Below are positions 6,160 to 9,280 of a DNA stretch of 9,280 nt, one piece after another. The number at the start of each line of letters is the position of its first letter. Within the stretch, counting starts at the first letter, position 1. The stretch comes from an uncultured Lachnospiraceae bacterium (lineage in GTDB: Bacteria; Bacillota_A; Clostridia; Lachnospirales; Lachnospiraceae): contig CATLIP010000091.1 in NCBI GenBank assembly GCA_949957035.1, forward strand, positions 1 to 9,280. Reading direction: 5' to 3'. Position numbers and translations under genes: made by a program. The notes beneath the pieces were generated by a model. That model searched no databases. It had not been told where the DNA came from and worked only from the letters and a program-made list of their open reading frames with translations.

Positions 6160-7322
6160 TGAGAGAATATTTGAGAGATAGGATCCTGCTTTTGACACTG
6201 CACGCGGGCTGCATGTTGTTTCTGGCAGGCTTTTTGCATGCTACCGGGTCCGACGCGCAATATTATCTGCTGATTCTGATATTCTGGCTCTTGATTCTGA
6301 TACTGTGGCTTTGCTGGGGGTTTTACAGCAGGAAATGTTATTTCAGTGAGCTTTGGACAACCCTTGAGAAGATGGATAAGCGATATCTTCTGGGGGAACT
6401 GATGCCCTTTTCCCACAGGCTGGAGGACCGGATATACAGAGAAATGATTCGTATGTCCAATAAGGCTGTGATTGAACGAATCCGTCAGATTGAGGATGAG
6501 CAAAAGGAGTACAGGGAGTATATCGAGAGTTGGGTGCATGAGGTCAAGGGGCCGATTACGAGTATTGACTTAATGTGTGAGAATTATAGGAGGGAGGCGC
6601 TGGGGAATCCTGAAAGCAAAAGTGTGGCAGGGGAGATCGCTTCGAGGATTCGTATGGAAAATCAAAAAATAGAGAATTATGTGGACATGGCGCTCTATTA
6701 TGCCAGGTCGGAGAATGTATATAAGGATTATGTGATTCGGGAAACGGAAATGGGAGAGATTGCCGCAGTAGTTCTAAAAAGGAACAAGCATTATCTGATA
6801 CAGAATCAGGTGCAGGCGGAGGTGGATTGTAAGGACATGGCATTTACCGACCGAAAATGGATAGAGTTTATACTGAATCAGCTTGTTTTGAATTGTACTA
6901 AATACCGTCGCAAGGAGGGAGCGAAAATCTGGATTTATACAGAGGAATATACCCAAAATACAGAGGTTGGAGGGGATTCTCAGAATAAGCGGGAGATGGA
7001 TTGCCTGTTAAAACACAGTCATGGCGTACGGTTGACAGTGAAGGATAATGGCATTGGGATTAAGGAGGAGGAATTAAGCCGCGTCTTTGAGAAGGGTTTT
7101 ACAGGCAGTAATGGGCGTAAGACAGAACGGTCTACAGGGATGGGACTGTATCTGTGTAAGAAGCTGTGTCACAAGCTTGGGATTGAGATTTATGCAAAGT
7201 CTAAGGAAGGAGAGGGGAGCGAAATCATTCTGGAGTTTCCGGTAAGCTCTTATCATTCAAAAGAAGCATTATTGGAAAGTGATCATAAAGACAATAAGGT
7301 AAGTTTTTCTTGGCGGTCATAA
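6159..7322 (+). CDS. Intramembrane-sensing histidine kinase (BceS/GraS-like)
   Basis: A 387-residue membrane sensor kinase, cognate to the regulator just upstream. Two membrane helices (about 8-28 and 35-55) are joined by only a handful of outside residues, so there is no real sensor domain. This is the hallmark of intramembrane-sensing kinases, which in BceS-like systems get their signal from a partner ABC transporter. The phospho-acceptor is His127 in the family signature ESWVHEVKGPI (123-133). The ATPase domain has an N box with Asn245 (NQLVLNCTKY, 240-249), a G1 box DNGIGI (296-301), the F box region RVFEKGFTG (308-316) and a G2 box STGMGLYL (325-332). The start is the ATG at 6159, which overlaps the regulator's TGA; a TTG one codon earlier is less likely. 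Oddities are an in-frame tandem duplication in the second helix and an extra hydrophilic stretch at about 264-288. The gene ends inside a terminator stem. Confidence 0.93.
   Translation: MREYLRDRILLLTLHAGCMLFLAGFLHATGSDAQYYLLILIFWLLILILWLCWGFYSRKCYFSELWTTLEKMDKRYLLGELMPFSHRLEDRIYREMIRMSNKAVIERIRQIEDEQKEYREYIESWVHEVKGPITSIDLMCENYRREALGNPESKSVAGEIASRIRMENQKIENYVDMALYYARSENVYKDYVIRETEMGEIAAVVLKRNKHYLIQNQVQAEVDCKDMAFTDRKWIEFILNQLVLNCTKYRRKEGAKIWIYTEEYTQNTEVGGDSQNKREMDCLLKHSHGVRLTVKDNGIGIKEEELSRVFEKGFTGSNGRKTERSTGMGLYLCKKLCHKLGIEIYAKSKEGEGSEIILEFPVSSYHSKEALLESDHKDNKVSFSWRS
6270..6311 (+). repeat. 21-base in-frame tandem duplication in kinase membrane helix 2
   Basis: Two adjacent 21-base units (6270-6290 and 6291-6311) match at 17 of 21 positions. 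In frame they encode LILIFWL (residues 38-44) and LILILWL (45-51), lengthening or forming most of the second membrane helix. Seven residues is about two helical turns, so the same face repeats. Confidence 0.8.
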
Positions 7323-7337
7323 GACCGCCTGTTTTTA
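7312..7337 (+). terminator. Rho-independent terminator of the two-component operon
   Basis: GGCGGTC (7312-7318) and GACCGCC (7323-7329) form a perfect 7-bp GC-rich stem with a 4-base loop, ATAA, followed by TGTTTTTA (7330-7337). The stem's left arm encodes the last kinase residues and the loop contains most of the TAA stop codon. On the opposite strand the hairpin would be followed by an A-rich run, so it should work only for the + strand transcript. Confidence 0.85.
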
Positions 7338-7358
7338 TCATAAAGGAATCATGCATTC

Positions 7359-8111
7359 CTATGTCCAATCTTTTCTCCGGTATAAGACTGCTCCCACAGC
7401 CGTACACAGGATGGTCAGGGAGCCAAGAATCAGGATCTCTTTGCCATGAAGTTTCAGGCTGTCTCCGGCAAAAACTCCCTGCATGAAATCCACCGCATGG
7501 GTCATTGGCAGACAACCGGAGATTTTCTTCATGGTTTCAGGGAACATCTCATCCGGCAGTGTTGCGCCTGACAGAAAGAGCATGATGAAATAGACAACAT
7601 AACAGAGCATGTTAGTTCCCTTCGAATCCTGACCGATTGCAGTGAGAAAAAATCCCAAAGAAAACATGGCCGCTATAGAAAGCAAGATACCTGCGCAGAT
7701 GGGAAGAAAATCTCCTTTTATCTGTATGTGGTAGAGAAGCTTTCCGGCTGTCAATAAAATGGCGATTCCAATCAGAGTCATCACCAGATTTACAAATACC
7801 TGAGCCAGCATGATACTTTTCTTCCCCACAGGCGTAGCATCAAATCTCTTATATATTTTTTTCTCTTTATATCCCAACAATGTCAAAGGGAGAGACATTA
7901 ATCCAGTAACCCCGATTACCATCACTGCGTATGCCGGCACAGTAACGTCCATCATCCCTATGTCCGAGCCTTCATAAACGGGCGCGTTTCCGAAGATGCC
8001 GCCAAATAAAAGGAGCATAAGCAGCGGAAACACCAGTGCAAAGAAAAAACCAAAAAAATCTCGTGTAAACATCCGAAATTCCATATTACAGATAATCGCA
8101 AACTTCCTCAT
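7359..8111 (-). CDS. ABC-2 type transporter permease
   Basis: A 250-residue integral membrane protein with about six hydrophobic helices (roughly 20-41, 58-80, 99-122, 135-158, 167-184 and 225-244), the layout of ABC-2 permeases used by drug, antibiotic-peptide and other exporters. Between helices 2 and 3 is the cytoplasmic stretch YKEKKIYKRFDATPVGKKSI (81-100), and before helix 6 lies LSGATLPDEMFPETMKKIS (180-198) followed by LPMTHAVDFMQGVF (201-214), both typical of this family. It has no large extracellular domain and is not an FtsX-type (BceB/MacB) permease. Its ATG overlaps the upstream ATPase stop as ATGA, with GGAGGG (8118-8123) 6 bases before the start, so the two are translationally coupled subunits of one exporter, probably each as a dimer. 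The substrate is unknown. No good terminator is visible after its stop, which lies 36 bases from the end of the convergent kinase gene. Confidence 0.92.
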   Translation of the reverse strand: MRKFAIICNMEFRMFTRDFFGFFFALVFPLLMLLLFGGIFGNAPVYEGSDIGMMDVTVPAYAVMVIGVTGLMSLPLTLLGYKEKKIYKRFDATPVGKKSIMLAQVFVNLVMTLIGIAILLTAGKLLYHIQIKGDFLPICAGILLSIAAMFSLGFFLTAIGQDSKGTNMLCYVVYFIMLFLSGATLPDEMFPETMKKISGCLPMTHAVDFMQGVFAGDSLKLHGKEILILGSLTILCTAVGAVLYRRKDWT

Positions 8112-8881
8112 AGTATTCCCTCCATCGTAAGTCCTGTTGTTTTAGGCGCTATCATTAAATATAATTTTTCCAGTGATAAATCTTCTTTCCATTGATCTTC
8201 GCAAACCCGGCCCTTTACATATTCCCGAAAGTCTGACTGTGTTCCGAAGAATTGTCGGCGTCCCTGTTCGAGATAGAGGATTTTGTCGGCAAGGGCTTCT
8301 ACCTCGTCCAGATAGTGGGAGACCATAAGGATGGCAACGCCGCTTTCTCTTATATTTTCAAAACTTGTCCACATATTCTGCCGCACTTCCGGGTCAAGCC
8401 CTGTGGTCAATTCGTCTAAAATCAATAATTTGGGACGTCCCATGAGGGACAGTAGAATAGACAGCCGTTGTTTCTCGCCGCCGGATAATTTATGTAGGGG
8501 AGATTTTCTCTTGTCATCAAGTCCCAATTGTGTCAGTAATAGCTTCCAGTCGGCGGGCCTTGAGTAAAAACTTGCAAACAGTCTGCATTGTTCTTCTACC
8601 TTAAGTTTGGAAGGGTACTCTGTTTCCTGAAGCTGGACGCCCATCTCTTGGTACACCTCCCTGCGGTGGAGCCATGGGTCTTTTCCAAAGACCCGAATCA
8701 GACCGCTGTCAGGTTTTCGTAATCCCTCTACACATTCCACCGTAGAGGTCTTCCCGGAACCGTTTTGTCCGATGATGGCAAGGATTTCTCCTGGATTTAC
8801 TGAAAATGAAACATTACGGACAGCCTGCACATGTTTATATGTCAGATTCAGGTTTTCTACTTGTATGATTGTCTGTGACAT
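8108..8881 (-). CDS. ABC transporter ATP-binding protein
   Basis: The 257-residue nucleotide-binding subunit that powers the ABC-2 exporter encoded just downstream. Motifs in order: Walker A GQNGSGKTS (38-46), Q loop VQLQE (82-86), ABC signature LSGGEKQR (132-139), Walker B LLILDE (152-157) with catalytic Glu157, D loop GLD (161-163), and switch His189 in MVSHYLDEVE. All catalytic elements are intact and the length is slightly short, matching the CcmA/drug-exporter type of ATPase. The start has AGGAGG (8889-8894) 7 bases upstream. The C-terminal stretch after residue 215 (FREYVKGRVCEDQWKEDLS) is not a motif I recognise. It is the first gene of a two-gene minus-strand operon divergent from a LytTR regulator, an arrangement suggesting that regulator controls it. 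Confidence 0.96.
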   Translation of the reverse strand: MSQTIIQVENLNLTYKHVQAVRNVSFSVNPGEILAIIGQNGSGKTSTVECVEGLRKPDSGLIRVFGKDPWLHRREVYQEMGVQLQETEYPSKLKVEEQCRLFASFYSRPADWKLLLTQLGLDDKRKSPLHKLSGGEKQRLSILLSLMGRPKLLILDELTTGLDPEVRQNMWTSFENIRESGVAILMVSHYLDEVEALADKILYLEQGRRQFFGTQSDFREYVKGRVCEDQWKEDLSLEKLYLMIAPKTTGLTMEGIL

Positions 8882-8888
8882 ATTGTTT

Positions 8889-8894
8889 CCTCCT
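8889..8894 (-). promoter_or_regulatory. Ribosome binding site of the ABC ATPase gene
   Basis: On the minus strand AGGAGG lies 7 bases before the ATG whose first base is 8881. It is a consensus site that confirms the start. Confidence 0.85.
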
Positions 8895-8929
8895 AATTTT
8901 GTGTGTTGTTAACCGGTAAAAGTAATTCT

Positions 8930-8958
8930 ATTTTAGACGGCCGTTCAAGAATAAACAA
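8930..8958 (-). promoter_or_regulatory. Candidate promoter of the ABC exporter operon
   Basis: On the minus strand TTGTTT (8958-8953) is followed after 17 bases by TAAAAT (8935-8930). The -10 matches 5 of 6 positions and the -35 only 3 of 6, the pattern expected of a promoter that needs an activator. An overlapping TAGAAT a few bases further on is an alternative -10 but lacks a properly spaced -35. Confidence 0.4.
8937..8944. promoter_or_regulatory. Perfect palindrome inside the exporter promoter spacer
   Basis: ACGGCCGT is a perfect 8-base palindrome between the candidate -35 and -10 of the exporter operon. It stands out in an otherwise AT-rich region and may be an operator, but eight bases is short and could be chance. 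Confidence 0.25.
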
Positions 8959-8970
8959 CAGGGTTTCATA

Positions 8971-8997
8971 AAGAGGCAGGCTATGGTGTGTAAGAGG
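8971..8997. repeat. AAGAGG direct repeat with 21-base period, possible LytTR-type site
   Basis: AAGAGG occurs at 8971-8976 and again at 8992-8997, exactly 21 bases apart, about two helical turns. LytTR regulators generally bind pairs of short direct repeats at about this spacing. The pair lies upstream of the weak exporter -35 (8953-8958), where an activator could sit, and also upstream of the LytTR gene promoter. The repeat sequence does not match the classical LytTR consensus, so this is a suggestion. Confidence 0.3.
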
Positions 8998-9021
8998 TCG
9001 ATTTTCATGTTCAAAATGCAT

Positions 9022-9049
9022 GTGTCAACCGCTTTTACTATGCTATAAT
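9022..9049 (+). promoter_or_regulatory. Extended -10 promoter of the LytTR regulator gene
   Basis: A perfect extended -10, TGCTATAAT (9041-9049), is preceded after a 16-base spacer by GTGTCA (9022-9027, 4 of 6 matches to TTGACA). It lies 22 bases upstream of the ATG, leaving a short leader. Confidence 0.7.
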
Positions 9050-9057
9050 CATAAGGG

Positions 9058-9064
9058 AAGGAGG
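9058..9064 (+). promoter_or_regulatory. Ribosome binding site of the LytTR regulator gene
   Basis: AAGGAGG ends 7 bases before the ATG at 9072, a near-ideal site that supports a real gene running off the right edge. Confidence 0.85.
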
Positions 9065-9071
9065 CATATCT

Positions 9072-9280
9072 ATGAAAGTTGAATGTAAAATAGACCCGGA
9101 TTATAAAGAGCCGTATGCAGTTCTTTACATAAAAAGTATGACCCGCAGGATTGCCGAAATTATTTCTTTTCTTGAGCGAGAGGAAACGGTTTCTCCTGCA
9201 CTGACCGGGGCAAAAGAAAGGAAAACTTTTTTCCTGAACCCGGAAGATATTGTGTTAGTGCGTACAGAGGGCAGGGAAAT
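9072..9280 (+). CDS. LytTR-family DNA-binding regulator, 3' end outside window
   Basis: An open frame of 69 codons reaches the right edge with no stop. The protein begins MKVECKIDPDYKEPYAVLYI, contains SMTRRIAEIISFLERE (22-37) and, from about residue 50, KTFFLNPEDIVLVRTEGRE. This matches the layout of small clostridial stand-alone LytTR proteins: a short N-terminal stretch, then the LytTR DNA-binding domain whose first strand resembles 'xLxPEDIxxIxxExxK'. There is no receiver domain at the N-terminus, so it is not a classical LytR/AgrA response regulator. Family members of this type often sit beside a small DUF3021 membrane protein and ABC exporters; the first would lie beyond the window. A consensus promoter and ribosome binding site support the start. 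Divergent placement from the ABC exporter suggests it regulates both. The assignment rests on less than half of the protein. Confidence 0.75.
   Translation, partial: MKVECKIDPDYKEPYAVLYIKSMTRRIAEIISFLEREETVSPALTGAKERKTFFLNPEDIVLVRTEGRE

Noticed and set aside
6039..6539. Minus-strand 166-codon open frame across the regulator-kinase junction
   Set aside because: It is antisense to two clear genes and its sequence is the complement of hydrophobic-helix and DNA-binding codons; no supporting signals.
8904..8960. TGTTGTT (8904-8910) and AACAACA (8954-8960) as an inverted repeat operator
   Set aside because: A seven-base low-complexity match with a 43-base loop; too weak to claim.
8913..9038. Inverted similarity between ccggtaaaag (from 8913) and ccgcttttac (to 9038) in the divergent region
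   Set aside because: Only about seven bases (GTAAAAG/CTTTTAC) match over a distance of more than 100 bases, which is expected by chance in AT-rich DNA.
1..9280. tRNA or rRNA genes, CRISPR repeats, insertion sequences, prophage or toxin-antitoxin genes
   Set aside because: I read through intergenic gaps on both strands and found no cloverleaf, spaced repeat array, terminal inverted repeats with a transposase, or small paired genes. The genes are nearly back to back and account for the sequence.

Overview
The window reads as a chromosomal segment of a low-to-moderate G+C Firmicute, most likely a Lachnospiraceae-type Clostridia. The basis is strong AGGAGG ribosome binding sites, AT-rich intergenic gaps between dense genes, and family types common in that group: an Hsp70 paralogue with a J-like/SEC-C partner, a BceS-type intramembrane-sensing kinase, and a small stand-alone LytTR regulator. 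The organism call is inference from style and gene families, not from a marker gene. I see no RNA genes, CRISPR arrays, insertion sequences or phage genes.

Left part (1-2936, + strand): the 3' part of an Hsp70-family chaperone whose first 50 or so residues lie outside the window, followed after 13 bases by a protein with an N-terminal J-like domain, TPR-like helical repeats and a C-terminal SEC-C zinc motif. The two look like one operon and a dedicated chaperone pair. The J-like domain lacks the canonical HPD triad (SPE at that place).

Centre (2937-5480, + strand): a promoter-like sequence, an alpha/beta-hydrolase esterase, and gpmI (cofactor-independent phosphoglycerate mutase, glycolysis). 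A strong hairpin follows gpmI.

Right-centre (5491-7336, + strand): a two-component system made of an OmpR-type response regulator and a short two-helix BceS/GraS-like histidine kinase that overlap by one base and end in a rho-independent terminator overlapping the kinase stop codon. The BceAB-type transporter that usually accompanies such systems is not in the window.

Right end (7359-9280): a minus-strand ABC exporter operon (ATPase, then ABC-2 permease, overlapping by 4 bases) converges on the kinase gene. It is divergent from a LytTR-family regulator gene that runs off the right edge. The roughly 190-base divergent region carries a good promoter for the LytTR gene, a weaker one for the transporter, a direct repeat with 21-base periodicity and a perfect palindrome, so the LytTR protein is the most likely local controller of the exporter.

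The points most worth a second look are the Hsp70/J-like/SEC-C pair with its degenerate HPD motif, the in-frame 21-base tandem duplication in the second membrane helix of the sensor kinase, and the LytTR-exporter control region. None of these is proof of a new system.
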